The translations under genes were made by a program, and so were the position numbers. Under the pieces are notes generated by a model. The model was not told where the DNA came from, searched no databases, and worked only from the letters and a program-made list of their open reading frames with translations. From the NCBI GenBank assembly GCA_911728435.2, contig OU452212.1:2734563-2798562 (forward strand): a stretch of 64,000 bases of DNA. Reading direction: 5' to 3'. The stretch's first letter is position 1; each line of letters begins with the position of its first letter. The stretch comes from Apoderus coryli. Taxonomy: Eukaryota; Arthropoda; Insecta; Coleoptera; Attelabidae. Shown here piece after piece: positions 47,901 to 59,939 of this stretch.

Positions 47901-50900
47901 TTTTACATGCATTTGAGGACAGATAACCTAAACTATTCTGAATTATTTTGTCTTTCATTAACTGTTCATTGGCGTAGATATAGGGGGCATTTGGATAATT
48001 TTACACATACATGAGTTAAACACAGCTTTGACAATCTTCATTATTTTAAATTATTACTTTTTTAAAAAGAGCAACTTATAAGCTACATTTTTATGGAAAC
48101 CGATAAATTGCAAGTTAATGGTAGATTTAAATCAAAATAACGTTTACCAGAAATCAAAATGAAAAATCAAACTTTCCGTGGAAAAAGATTTAATAATAAC
48201 AAATTACTTAACAACAAATTTTAAGGCCTATCAGTACAATTAAAAATTTAACAATAAAAAAACTAAACTCGATATTAAAATAAGAAAATTAATAACAACT
48301 GTTCAAACTGCCCTCTATTGACAGTAATGCACAATTTACATCTTTCAACTAATGAATTTATAGCTCTAATAAGGATATTATGATTGTTTCTTGATTTTCA
48401 TTTATAATTGGTACACTGTAAACCAATTGTTTCATGTACACCCATAAAAAGAAGTCGAGCGGATTCAGATCCGGTGATCTTGGAGGCCACTCAATGGAAG
48501 CTCCCAAACCAATCAAATTGTTTCCAAACAGTTGATTTAAACCTTTAGTTACTTGTCTACCACGGTGCGCAGGGGCTCCGTGATGTTGATACCACATATT
48601 TTGAACGATATTCGAGGTACATCCTCAATAAATTCGGGCAGGCGGTTGTGTAGGAAAAGGCTGTATTGATTTGAGTTTAAATGTCCATTAATTACGAACA
48701 ACGGCAATAATTTATTGTTAAACATGCCACCCCATACATTGATACTAAAACGTTCTTGAAAATTTCGATACAGACTATACATGTTCATTATGGTTTGTAT
48801 TTATGCCATCTCTAGTAAAAGTTGCTTCATCTGACCAGAGCACTTTCTCTAAAAATCTTTCCTCGTCTTGATGCTCACCAAGAACCCAATTACAAAATAG
48901 TAGGCCCTTTCACGGTTTCCAGGATGTAGGGCCTGGACATCTTGATGATGATAGAGATAGAGCATTTCTCGATTTAATAGTCTCCAAACAGTTGTTCGAG
49001 GTAATGCCAATGGAGTTGGTATTCTTCTAGTGCTTATTTTCGGATCGTCTAAAACTAAATCCACTATGTTTTCTTCAGTTTGAATATTTAGACGATGCGG
49101 TCGTTTGTTAACTCTAGGTAAAATGCTCCCTATCGTTCTAAGCCTATGAAATGTAGGCGTCCATGTTTTGTGATATGGATGACATCTATTGGGATAACTA
49201 ATTTGGTATTCTCTGGCCGCTGCTATTGCATTTGCATTACCCAAACATATTCTTCATTTGAAAAACTCATTTTAATTTAGAAAAAAACATTCGCAATATT
49301 AAAAACAACTACGAAATAATAAAACAATTTTAACTAATTTAAATTTGTTGCTGTCAAAGTTTTTTTTTATTGTTGCGGCATTCGTTTTTCATAGCAACTT
49401 TGATTTTTCATTTTGTTTTCTGGTAAACGTTATTTTGATTTAAATCTACCATTAACTTGCAATTTATCGGTTTCCATAAAAATGGTAGAAATCACAACAT
49501 GGACGTAATTAACTTTTTTGTAGCTGCTCTTTCTAAAAAAGTAATAATTTAAAATAATGAAGCTTGTCAAAGCTGTCTTTAATTAATTTATGAGTAAAAT
49601 TTACCCAAATGCCCCCTATATCTACGCCAATGAACAGTTAATGAAAGCCAAAATAATGCAGATTATTTTAGGTTATCGGTCCCCAAATGCATGTAAAATT
49701 TTGTCGAAATCGGTTAGATAGTTTTTGAGAAATGAACAAGAAAGTTAATTTGACTACTAAATTTGGACACCTATCCGTATCTCGATAACGTAGCATTTGC
49801 GGACATGGGTTCAATGGCAAAAAATGCTTAAATCACTTTGAGCAATCTCCAGTTTTCGTTTGTTGCAACCATAATGAATCACCCTGTATAACAAGTATGC
49901 TTTTCTGGTAGGAATATCGATATTTTTAATGTTTTCTTTGAAATCCCACGAATCTGTGATATAATACTCATTTTTGTTGATAATGTTTTTAAGGATTTCT
50001 TTTAGAAAGTCTGAGAGGGGTTTTGTAGGCAATGGCATCATCGACTAATTGAAACGGGATCAGTATGTCCTCAAATATATGAAACGGGAAGACATGCTGA
50101 TGTGACAGAAGAGAATGGAGAAAATATTTTGATGGAAGTTGAAAAGAGCCCTGAAAGTAGCGTAAAGGTTGCCAGAACCAGGACCTTTTAGGGAATATGC
50201 CGAAAAACAAACGTAAATGAGTAGCAATGTTTGAGAACGTATTACAAAAAATTAATTAAGTTGGTTTTCCGGTTATAATTACTATTATTATCAGAAATTC
50301 GATTGATGTATGTTAATCTGAAATGATTTTCTTACTACTGGCCCAAAAAATAATGATCAAAATCGAACCAATAATAAACATTGAGTGTATATATGAAATT
50401 CAGAGAACTTACTTTAACTGTGATATCCAATTTGGTTTGATACAATGTGACACTATATTCGATGATGAATTTGTTGTTCCAAATCGATCTGGTATATGCA
50501 TTATCACTTAATTGGAGCGTAGCTTGAACGTCCCCGTACTTTAACTTTTTCGGACCGTCAATCTGCAAAACTAGATGCTTTATAACAGATGTTACATTGG
50601 ATAAGGGTAATAGGTTGACCTTTGCCATAGATATCACCCGAATCACCCATATTTAGCTCTGTCAGCGTTATAAACGACAGAAATTTTGACTTTAGATCGC
50701 ATTACCACAAAATTACGAGGATCGTTTATTAAGTATCAACAGTTTTGCTTTGGAGCATCAATAACTGTATTTATAAGAGTTAAATTACATCAGAAGAGCT
50801 ACCATCTGACTGTTAAACCAGTTAGTAACAGTACATTTCAACATGTCATCACTTTCCAGTCCAAGAAATGTTTTATGTTTCGGAAAAAGATGAAAGTCTA

Positions 50901-51436
50901 ATGGACATTAAATTCGGGACAACCAAAATTTAGATCAAATTTAATGTATTATAACTTTTTCTTCCATAGTCCGATTTCAACTTTTTCTTTACAAAATGTA
51001 GGTAATTGTTTCGGTTTTGATTAATTAGAGATGGAAGAGGATGTGCTGAATATGTTTTACATATTATGGCGAATCAACAATTCGTGGATCCACCAGAGCC
51101 TTGTGTCTTCCTTCTGGTGTAGTTATCCCGAGCTTAGGATTGGATCTGGGATCATAATTCATACAAATGAAGTCTACTTACTAATTTCCACCTGATGTTT
51201 CTTGCAAAACCATGCCGTGGTCCCATCTCCGAATACCCGAAATAGGGAAATGTAAATTTGATACCACCGACAAAGGGCCGTAACTCATCGCAATCAGTGG
51301 CTCTGGTCATAAATAGGTATTCCACATTTTTTATTCGCCAGGATGTTATTGTTCCGCCAAATAGATTTATAGTGCATGTGGTATAATCACCACGATCTAA
51401 TACAATAATTTCTGGCTTCTCTAGATCTTCCATCAT
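41909..51436 (-). CDS. Hexose-6-phosphate 1-epimerase-like protein, five exons
   Basis: Exons on the - strand: 51436-51182, 50562-50413, 47526-47338, 44208-44020 and 42046-41909, all phase 0 with GT-AG borders, giving 306 codons, the usual family size. Blocks in order: IIVLDRGDYTTCTINLFGGT (10-29), FTFPYFG and RHGFARNIRW (74-83), GDVQATLQLSDN, LRFSLMRHTMLRVPNI (His152, the likely catalytic acid), FIWHPW, and NMVMIGVG (249-256). The family (galactose-mutarotase fold, YeaD/YMR099C type) interconverts the anomers of glucose 6-phosphate in the cytosol. Odd: the conserved V-E-x-G Glu near the C-terminus is Gly254, the GGI block lacks its preceding Arg (V56), and the last exon is atypical. It may be a divergent or non-catalytic paralogue. 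Confidence 0.82.
42407..42507 (+). pseudogene. THAP zinc-finger first exon with a nonsense codon
   Basis: ATG opens MNNKGGHVCAAKCCANKR, then a TAG stop, then TCSKHFFRFPTDPVR ending at the donor AG|GTGAGT (42508). C-x2-3-C followed by FFRFP-DP-R is the start of THAP domains, DNA-binding fingers found in P-element transposases and derived cellular proteins. The in-frame TAG at codon 19 breaks it. No second exon with the C-x2-H half was located before 43288. Confidence 0.6.
42900..43045. repeat. Repeat related to the solo LTR at 10978-11422
   Basis: Shares agaaacagatgg, cgaagaatgacatgtt, ccttcatgtaaattaaatgt and gctagtagttgg in the same order as 11220-11360, with scattered differences. Confidence 0.7.
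43600..43800 (+). pseudogene. Tc1 transposase fragment
   Basis: The frame reads HRGRLQFARLHMNWGIEQWI, then VLYTDESPFSLRSPDGRERV and WRRQNERFVDCTI, the region around the first catalytic Asp (TDES) of Tc1 transposases. Upstream 43450-43600 holds scrambled helix-turn-helix remnants, and downstream the second Asp and Glu are missing. It lies in epimerase intron 4, antisense. Confidence 0.72.
44385..44700 (+). mobile_element. LOA/R1-like retroposon fragment
   Basis: Reads KRTIKYLGITLDKDSSFGTH, then EAVKKAEKRTLALSRILPNL, GGPG and RRPLYGVLMSIVIYG, the segment after the RT FADD box of R1/LOA-type elements. A frame change lies near 44560. It ends at the 3' tail of retroposon copy B. In epimerase intron 3, antisense. 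Confidence 0.6.
44725..46735 (-). mobile_element. Jockey/CR1-like retroposon, copy B (in epimerase intron 3)
   Basis: Near-identical to copy A (13325-15112) but about 220 bp longer at its 5' end, where it reads TEKIYHRAIKAAKNIYYNNR and KETWSIVNDLRNRASPSSII (46709-46509). RT blocks [20 protein letters not shown] and LFADDTSF are at 45870-45700. The 3' segment is open from 45354 to 44938 (LRLHYRAHCQDLFRKF to the stop after FFNVQ), longer than in copy A. Frameshifts interrupt the first RT block near 46200 and the link after SSVKL near 45515. Same direction as the host epimerase gene. Confidence 0.88.
46868..47038 (+). CDS. Short ORF, possible retroposon ORF1 remnant
   Basis: The frame reads LEWKADLGKIEIYKKPRINA then IKKIKTACGIEVKPSRQF and LIHKKKTV to a stop. 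The lysine-rich content resembles gag-like ORF1 pieces of non-LTR elements. No known motif. In epimerase intron 3, antisense. Confidence 0.25.
47709..49888 (-). mobile_element. Tc1/mariner element with about 450-bp terminal inverted repeats
   Basis: Left (from 47709) and right (to 49888) ends are inverted complements starting cagggtgattcattatgg and continuing, with scattered differences and a roughly 30-bp indel, for about 450 bp (47709-48165 and 49410-49888). Both ends are flanked by TA. The interior carries a - strand transposase of the DUF4817 type (48360-49270). It lies in epimerase intron 2, in sense. Confidence 0.92.
48358..49270 (-). pseudogene. Tc1/mariner-type transposase, catalytically dead
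   Basis: Starts MSFSNEEYVWV, shifts frame to REYQISYPNRCHPYHKTWTP and FHRLRTIGSILPRVNKRPHR, and a helix-turn-helix segment TRRIPTPLALPRTTVWRLL. Next SDEATFTRDGIN (first Asp) ends at an in-frame stop, then NVWGGMFNNKLLPLFVINGH, YQHHGAPAHRGRQV and WPPRSPDLNPLDFFLWVYMK. The family motif QHDGAP has His in place of the second catalytic Asp. With at least three frame breaks this is a pseudogene. Confidence 0.85.
49889..50412 (-). other. Rest of epimerase intron 2
   Basis: Between the transposon and exon 2. Short open frames at 49811-50210 show no motif. The donor AAA|GTAAGT sits at 50412. Confidence 0.5.
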
Positions 51437-54400
51437 AATCACTTATTTTTTTCAACAGAATAGGAATAGTATAACTGCTTTAATAATTATATAAAAAACC
51501 ATTTTAATTAAGAAGTTATTTATCACATAATTAATTGACACATTAATAGATAATAATATGTCAGTCTAGTTCTCAGAAAAATAAACAAACATAGAAATGT
51601 CATCTAATTTCAATGTTTGTCTTCATAACATAAAGGTCAATATTTACTTTTTTAATGACAATTATGAATTTTTGTTTTAACATTTACTAATTATAAGAAA
51701 CCACATTTGAAATGAATCGTTTATCTTTCCTAGACCTGAGAAACTGAATCTGTTTCTACTAAGTTTAGACAAGATAAAAATTATTATGAAACTAACAAAA
51801 AAAAAAAACTATTTGGACGGTTCTCAAATAAAACTTCGACGGTTCTCAAATTATTGCAATTTATTAGATTCTTTAATGAATAATGAACGTATACAATTAT
51901 TGATCGGGTTTCAGATGAACTTGCTGTTAATGTGTAATATGTCCATGATCTCCACATTATGCTGGGTCAGACATAAGAACTTTTAGTGATCGTTTCAAAA
52001 CTTAAACCAAGAGAAGTACACCACTCTTTTGTAAGGGCTTGATCACTGGGAAACCTACAAGAATTATTGTACTATACTATAAATAAAACATGAATAACTG
52101 CCATGAATAGAATAAATAGTGCCCACTTGCACCACATCCCATATCTTCTCTTTATCGTATGGTACTTCCTTAAAAGTCTGTGCATATCATCATACATGTA
52201 ACGTAACGTTTCCGACCCTTTCAGACACGATCGTTTCAGTTCCAGCAAACAGTTTGTCTCTATACCAATAATAATTGTAAGTATCCTTACAGCGTAATCT
52301 TTATTTATTGGTCTGGTGCGTAATCGTTTCAGATTGATATTTTATATAATATTTTGTTTCTTCGTTCAAGCTGAATGAATTAGCCAAAGGGATAAACATT
52401 TAAAAACAATTTTGACATAATTTTTCCTGATATGTAGGTATATATTTTGTATGTAGCAGAACAAGACCCAATTTGAGACCACGAAAACACTGCAATTTCA
52501 ATAGCAAACAACAGTAGGAAAGTTACATTATCCATTAAAAACTCTGACACTCTCCGCCTTCCAGCAGAATATTCTCACCGCGAATACTTAATGGAAGGTA
52601 TATGAAAAGGTCCAGGTCTGACGGTAGGCGCATTATTTCATATAAAAAGTACGTGATAATATTGTTTCCTAGCGGGAACGTTACGTTACATGTGATATTA
52701 TACTATTAATTCAGAAATTATGAAATATAAAGCATTTTATGAATTTACAATTATTGTTGTTTATCATATTACTGTCTATGTGGCAACTAGGTGTCTAGTA
52801 GATTTAAACAACTCATGTTAACTGCTATCGCTGCAAAATCCCAAAATCTACTCCATTGTACTTACTTGTGACATGTAACCTGCCTCGGAAAATCACTCGA
52901 CATGCAAACTAAGCACTTTTTTCTCCCCATTATTTAAAGGAAAACCAGTTAAGCAGCAGTTAAGTGGAAGAGTCTCGTAAAATTCACTTAATTCGGGTTA
53001 TAAAACTGTACGTAGCACTACTCGCACCCCACACGTCAACGTGAAGTGTAAATAATAAACAAATCACTCCGCAGGGTTGCCCCACATTTATATCCGTAGA
53101 ACTCTATTTTTGTGAATCATATTATATTTGATTGATTTCTTGACGGTAAATAGTTTATGAACATATAATGGAAGCCCAATACAAAAATAAGTATTATAAA
53201 TATTGTATAGTTCTGCAATGTAAGAACACTGTGACCAACCCTAAAAAAAAGTTTACACTGGGATGTGAAATAATTGTTCTAATTCTATGAATAAAACGAA
53301 CAATTTGCAACAGTGTTAGATTTTATTAGTAAAAAAGTAAAGGTTATGTCGGCTACAAACATTTTTGCGATTAATTTCTTGTTATGCCACTTCTATGTTT
53401 GTTTATTTCTCTGAGGTATCATACATTTAAATTAAGAGGATATAAGTTTAAGGTGTCCTACTGTTATGAAAGAAATGTACTGGCGGTTCCGGTTACAAGT
53501 CTGTACTTGCTTATTTCAAATAGAACATATTCCATCAGGCGAAAATAGCCCGAGTGCTATGATGATCCACCACGTACTTATTATTCGCGCAATGGCGTAA
53601 TTAATCCGAAATCTATTTACACCCGACACACGCGCAGATGCTTAATTAAACACGCACTTAATTCACCAAGTTGATTTTATTTTATTTTTGCTAAAATAAT
53701 TTGGTTGTTGAAAAAATTGCCTATTATTTATATTTCATTCAACTCAATTCAATCAAAATCTGACAACAATAAGAAAAGATGAGAAATTCGCGGATGCCAC
53801 ATTTTATTTTGAAAATTTTCACCGTCATCAGTCAATATTTGCATAATACCGAAATCAATCGATCAATCCGAAATCTATTTACACACCCAACACAAGGACG
53901 CATTTAATGGTTAAGCAACATTTAATTATTTACAAAAACAATCAAAATTAGTTCGGCACGTTTCAGGTTCTCTCGACAATGATTAGAGTAGGTGTAAAAA
54001 TAAAATTACACTGCACTAATAATGAACCAGAAATAAATATACGAAGCGTTCCAAGTACATTAATGTTTTTATTTCATGTAAAATAAAGGTAGAAATTTAA
54101 TTAATGTAATTATCTAGATTTTCATAAGATTAAGTAACTTTTCACTTAATTGCCAACTAATCAAAATGCTGATATTGACTTTGAAGGATAACAACAGTCG
54201 ATAGCAATGTTACCATCAAGACCATCAAGCAAATAAAAATATGTGAAGTAAAGGGGCGACGTAATAAATCTAAATAACACACAGCCCTCGTATAATGGAG
54301 ATCTGTTGTACGTATAATCAAGAAAAAGTTCGACTGCATCGAGTTGTATTTCTAAAGAATACTTCCAACTGTATTTTCGCAGAAATTCCCACGGAATTAG

Positions 54401-54994
54401 TTGTAAATTGTATAAAAATTGCATTATCTCGTTCACGGAAATGGGTTGATTAATGGCTACACTTTATGTTTTCTACGTATTTTGAGACGTGTGGGTAGAC
54501 AGAATATTCAGTAAGTAGAAACTGGAAATTTCATTTCCTAATAATCTTTTGGAGCAGGAAAGACATCGTAGAGGGTTGGATAAGGCTTGAGGTGAGACGA
54601 TGGAATTTGTTATAGTATTTGGAATATTTCAGCTGAATTTGACATTTTAAAAAATTATTATTGATTTCGTGCCAGATACATTGTAAGAGATTTATCTACA
54701 CAAACTACATCTAGAATAAACTGTTGCCCTCAAAGCACGATTAACTCTCCATAATTAAGTGTAAAAGTAATATTTCTGTGACTTTTCTCGTAAGACTTTT
54801 TCCAAATACAAATTTTTTATATATTTATTCTAAACATCAGTTATTTTTTATTTATTTTTATCAATTTTATAAATTTTTATCAAAAAACCAAATTACTAAG
54901 AGACTACATATTAACACAAACGGTTTTTTCCTTTCTGTTTTTTTTTTTATAAGAATTTTATTTAATGTATTTTGTGTCCAAAAAACTCTGTAAA
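51437..54994. other. No gene recognised upstream of the epimerase gene
   Basis: AT-rich. A short direct repeat (aatccgaaatctatttacac at 53609 and 53867) is the only repeat noted. On the - strand 54436-54161 is open for 91 codons (NEIMQFLYNLQLIPWEFLRK) without a recognised family. No clear promoter motif for the epimerase was found. Confidence 0.35.
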
Positions 54995-56735
54995 ACAGGA
55001 ATTTTTTATCATTCAGACTTTTTTTTACAGAATTATGACTATTCTGACATTTTTTGAGGATCTCTGTAAAAAAACTCGGAATTTTTTATCATTATGAATT
55101 TTTTAGAGAATTCCGTAAATCAACTCGGGATTTGTTATGATGCTGGACTTTTTTGCAGAATTTCGTAAAAACTCGGAATTTTTCAATTTTGACTTTTTAC
55201 AGAATTCTGTAACAAAACTCGGAATTTTTCAAATTTGTCTTTTTTTTACAGAATTATGACTTTTCTGACATTTTTTGCAGAACTCTGTAAAACATTTCGG
55301 AATATTTCATCATCCAGACTTTTTTTACAGAATTCTCTAAAAAAAACTTGGAAATTTTCAATTCTGACTTTTTTTACAGAATTATGATATTTTTTGAAGA
55401 ATTCTGTAAAAGAGTTCGGAATGTTTTATCATTCAGACTGTTTTTGACAGTATTATGACTATTCTGACATTCTTTGCAGATCTCTGTAAAGAAAGTCTGA
55501 ATGATGAAAAATTCCGAACTGTTTTACAGATTGCTGCAAAAAATATCAGAAAAGTCATAATTCTGTAAAAAAAACTCAGAATTGAAAAATTCCAAGTTTT
55601 GTTACAGAATTCTATAAAAAGTCAGAATGATAATATTTCCAAGTTTTTTAAGGAATTCTGCAAAAAAAGTTAGAATCATAAAAAATTCCGTGTTTTGTTA
55701 CAGAATTCCGTAAAAAAACTCGGAATTTTTTAATGAATCTGACGTTTTTTGCAGAATTCCGTAAAAAACTTGGAACTTTTATCATTCTGACTTTCTACAG
55801 AATTCTGTAACAAAACTCGGAATTTTTAAATTCTGCCTTTTTTACAGAATTATGACTATTCTGAAATTTTTTGCATTTTTATTATCATTGTGAATTTTTT
55901 TAGAGAATTCCGTAAAAAAACTCGGATTTTTTTATGATTCTGACTTTTTGCACAATTCAGTAAAAACTTAGAACTTTTATCATTCTGACTTTTTACAGCA
56001 TTCTGTAACAAAACTCGGGATTTTTCAATTCTGCCTTTTTTTACAGAATTATGACTATTCTCACAATTTTGCGGAACTCTGTAACAGAGTTGGGAATTTT
56101 TTATAATTCAGACTCGGAATTTTTTATAATTCAGACTTTTTTTTTATAGAATTATGACAATTCTGACATTCTTTGTAGTCCTCTGTAAAAAACTCGTAAT
56201 TTTTAATCATTCTGAATATTTTAGAGAATTCCGTAAAAATACTCGGCATTTTGTATGAGTCTAACTTTTTTTGCAGAATTCCGTAAAAAACTTGGAACTT
56301 TTCTCATTCGGACTTTTTACAAAATTCTGTAAGCAAACTTGAAATTTTTCACTTATGCCTTTTATTACAGAATTATGACTATTCTGACATTTTTTGTAGA
56401 ACTCTGTAAAACAGTTCGGAATTTTTTATCATTCAGACTTTTTTTTACAGAATTCCGTAAAAAAACTCGGAATTTTGTATGATTCTGACTTTTTTTGCAG
56501 AATTCTTAGAAAACTTGGAACTATTATCATTCTGACTTTTTACAAAATTCTGTAACAAAACTCGAAATTTTTCACTTATCCTTTTTTTACAGAATTATGA
56601 CTATTCTGACATTTTTTGTCTGTAAACCAGAATTCTTTTACAGAAAAACTCGGAATTTTTCAATTCTGACTTTTTTTACAGAATTATGACTATTCTGACA
56701 TTTTTTGCAGATCTCTGTAAAAAAACTCGGAAAAA
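54995..56735 (+). repeat. Palindromic satellite, block A
   Basis: Dozens of short units alternate acagaattctgtaaaaaaac, tcggaatttttcaattctga and acagaattatgactattctg with gcagaactctgtaaaacagt. Units are about 45-90 bp and each holds palindromes such as acagaattctgt. Around 55494-55705 the units run in the reverse orientation, then switch back. Confidence 0.92.
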
Positions 56736-57654
56736 AAATGTTTTTGTACCAAAACAATCCCGATGGTTAAAAATTAATAACTACAAAATTATAAAGCCTG
56801 CCAGATTGACCTTACACCATGTCAAATTTTCAATACAATTTTTGAAAGCCATTTAAAACTAATGATTTCTGGAGTAACACCTTAAGAGGTGTAACTCCTG
56901 TTTTTTATCTAATGGTACACCCTGTATAGTATTAAAAAACATAAAATAAAATTTGATAAGGAAAGGTACGTAGTAAACTTCAGAATAATTGTTTATCCAA
57001 GAATCCCAAAGCCGCCTCTGTATACCGACTCGATGTAAATAAGTTTCTTTTCGATAAAATGAAGTTAAAAAAAAAATTTATTTGGAATAGGTAGATAATT
57101 TACAATTTCTTAGTTATATGCAGTCACGTAGCCGCGGGTGCACCGTATATTTCTAGCATACAAATCTGGAATTGAACAAAACTTAATGGACAACTTATTT
57201 TCGAAATCACTGTGAAACCAGAGCTGAAATCCAAGTGTCAAACCAAAAGAAGGTCACAGGCAAACTGAATTGAATGGCACATGGTTGCCATGGTATGTTA
57301 TTCAATTTGAACGAACGAAATTCATAGAAACTCTCCAATTAAAACTTTTTTTTGATTCTAGAAAAGTACCAAAAAATTATGATTTAATTTGATGATTACT
57401 GATTTTGTCTTTGGTTCCTCTGCATCTGTAGATAGGTCGTTGGTGCTTTGTTAGACACCAATCGATTAAAACCGTTCTTGATGGTTTTATCCAAGCAGAA
57501 ATGTACACTTGTTTGCCCATCCTCGCATCAAAATGCCATCGTGCATTAATATCAAAGCCTAAACTGTCCAGAGTTCTTCTTCCGAGGTCCAGATTTTGAA
57601 AACTGACGAGTAGAACAAGCAAGCAAGCAAGCCATGGTTTTACAGCCTCAATAC
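56736..57654. other. Non-satellite interruption 1
   Basis: Contains a repeat terminus acaccctgtatag at 56926 and, at 57391-57634, a segment related to 59590-59790. On the - strand 57622-57377 is open (NLDLGRRTLDSLGFDINARW) but unrecognised. The block B satellite starts right after. Confidence 0.5.
57391..57634. repeat. Interruption repeat, copy 1
   Basis: Shares with 59590-59790, in order, gtagataggtcgttggt (variant), caccaatcgattaaaaccgt, ttttatccaa, tgtttgcc, tccgaggtcca and aaaactgacgagtagaacaa. Both copies lie next to satellite blocks. Confidence 0.75.
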
Positions 57655-59520
57655 AGCACGGAATTTCTTACGATTCTGAATTTTTTAACAGAATTATGTA
57701 AAAGAAACTTGGAACTTTTCAATTCTGACTTTTTTTACAGAATTATGACTGTTATGATATTTTTTGCAGAACTCTGTAAAACAGTTCGGAATTTTTTATC
57801 ATTCAGACATTTTTTACAGAATTCTGTAAAAAAACTTGGAACTTTTCAATTCTGCCTTTTTTTTCCAGAATTATGACTATTATGATATTTTTTGCGGAAC
57901 TCTGTAAAACAGTTCGAAATTTTTTGTCATTCAAACTTTTTTTTTACAGAATTATGAATATTCTGACATTTTTTGCAGATCTCTGTAAAAAAACTCTTCT
58001 GACTTTTTTTGCAGAATTTCGTAAAAAACTCGGAATTTTTATCATTCTGACTTTTTGCAGAATTCTGGAAAAATACTTGGAATTTTTCAATTCTTACTTT
58101 TTTACAGAATTATGACTATTTTGACATTTTTTGCAGAACTCCGTAAGAAACTTGGAATTTTTTTATAATTCTGACTTTTTTTACAGAATTATGACTATTC
58201 TGACATTTTTTTTGCAGAATTCTGTAAAAAAACTCGGAATTTTTCAATTCTGACTTTTTTTGCAGAACTCTGTAAGAAACGTGGAATTTTTTTATAATTC
58301 TGACTTTGTTTCCACAATTCAGTAAAAAACTTGGCATTTTTTAATATTCTGACTTTTTTTTACAGAATTATGACTATTCTGACATTTTTGGCAGAACTCT
58401 GTAGGTAAAACAGTGCGGAATTTTTTATCATTCAGACTTTTATTACAGAATTCTGCAAAAAAAACTTGGAGTTTTTCAATTCTGGCTATTTTTTTACAGA
58501 ATTATGACTAATAATAGTCATATATATATATCATAAGATATTTTTTGCAGAACTCTGTAAAACAGTTCGGAAATTTTTATCATTCAGATTTTTTTTACAG
58601 AATTCTGTAATAAAATCTCGGAATTTTTCAACTCTGAATTTTTTTTACAGAATTATGACTATTCTGACATTCTTTGCAGATCTCTGTCAAAAAAACTCTT
58701 CTGACTTTTTTTGCAGAATTTCGTTAAAAAATCGAAATTTTTATCATTCTGACTTTTTACAGAATTCTGTAACAAAACTCGGAATGTTTTAATTCTTTCT
58801 TTTTTTACAGAATTATGAACATTCTGACATTTTTTGCAGAACTCTGTATAAAAACTCAGAATTTTTTATGATTCTGACATTTTTTTTTGCCCGTAATTCC
58901 GTAAAAAAACTAGGAATTTACAGAATTTGTAAAAAACTCGAAATTTTTAAATTCTGACTTTTTTTACAGAATTATAACTATTCTGATTTTTTTTGCAAAC
59001 CTCTGTAAAACAGTTCGGAATTTTTTATCATTTGTCCTTTTTTTACAGAATTATGACTATTCTGACATTCTTTGCAGATCTCATTCAAAAACCTCGAAAT
59101 TTTTATTATTCTTACTTTTTGCAGAATTCTGTAAAAAAACTCGGAATTTTTCTATTCTGACTTTGTTTCCACAATTCCGTAAAAAACTCCGCATTTTTTA
59201 ATATTCTGACTTTTTTTTACAGAATTATGACTATTCTGACATTTTTGGCAGAACTCTGTAGGTAAAACAGTTGGGACATTTTTATCATTCAGACTTCTAA
59301 TACAGAATCTGTGAAAAACACTTGGAATTTTTCAATTCTGACTTCTTTTACAGAATTATGATTATTATGATATTTTTTGCAGAACTCTATAAAACAGTTC
59401 GGAAATTTTTATCATTCAGATCTTTTTTACAGAATTCTATAACATAAACTTGGAATTTTTATACAGAATTATTATTATTCTGAAGTATTGTTTGTAGAAT
59501 TCTGTAAAAAAAACCAGGAA
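57655..59520 (+). repeat. Palindromic satellite, block B
   Basis: Same unit family as block A in uniform orientation. Contains a short TA-rich stretch at 58520-58535. F-rich open frames here are a by-product of the repeat. Confidence 0.92.
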
Positions 59521-59589
59521 CAGAGTACATAGCGTTTCGTGAACGGTGTGAAAAAGAGTTAAAATTAAAAAATTATAAATAAATAAACA

Positions 59590-59790
59590 TTTATTTTGGC
59601 TCGTCTACATCGGTAGATACGTCATTGGTCCTTTGCTACACACCAATCGAGTAAAACCGTTCTCTGATGTTGTTGATGCTTTTATCCAATCTGAAATGTC
59701 CTCCACCTGTTTGCCTGTCCAGAGTTTTTGCTAACTAAGTGTGGAGGAATCCGAGGTCCAATTCTTGAAAACTGACGAGTAGAACAAGCA
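59590..59790. repeat. Interruption repeat, copy 2
   Basis: Diverged copy of 57391-57634 (caccaatcgagtaaaaccgt, tccgaggtccaattcttgaa, aactgacgagtagaacaagc), with a small gap in the middle. Confidence 0.75.
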
Positions 59791-59939
59791 AGAGAAGTGA
59801 TGCACCTACAATAAACCTGTATCCGTTTTTTTCAGTTGTTTTACTCCTCGAATACCAAGAATACGACCCCCGTTAAACTAACAGACAGATACACGCGATG
59901 ATTTAGTATGTAAATATTCAGTGCCTCTTTTATAATTAA

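Noticed and set aside
54161..54436. 91-codon - strand frame as a receptor fragment
   Set aside because: Some hydrophobic content but no family signature; not enough to support.
57634..58337. Open frames of 70-80 codons on both strands rich in F, L, K and N
   Set aside because: They are translations of the palindromic satellite; the same words repeat in every frame and there is no start context or splice signal.
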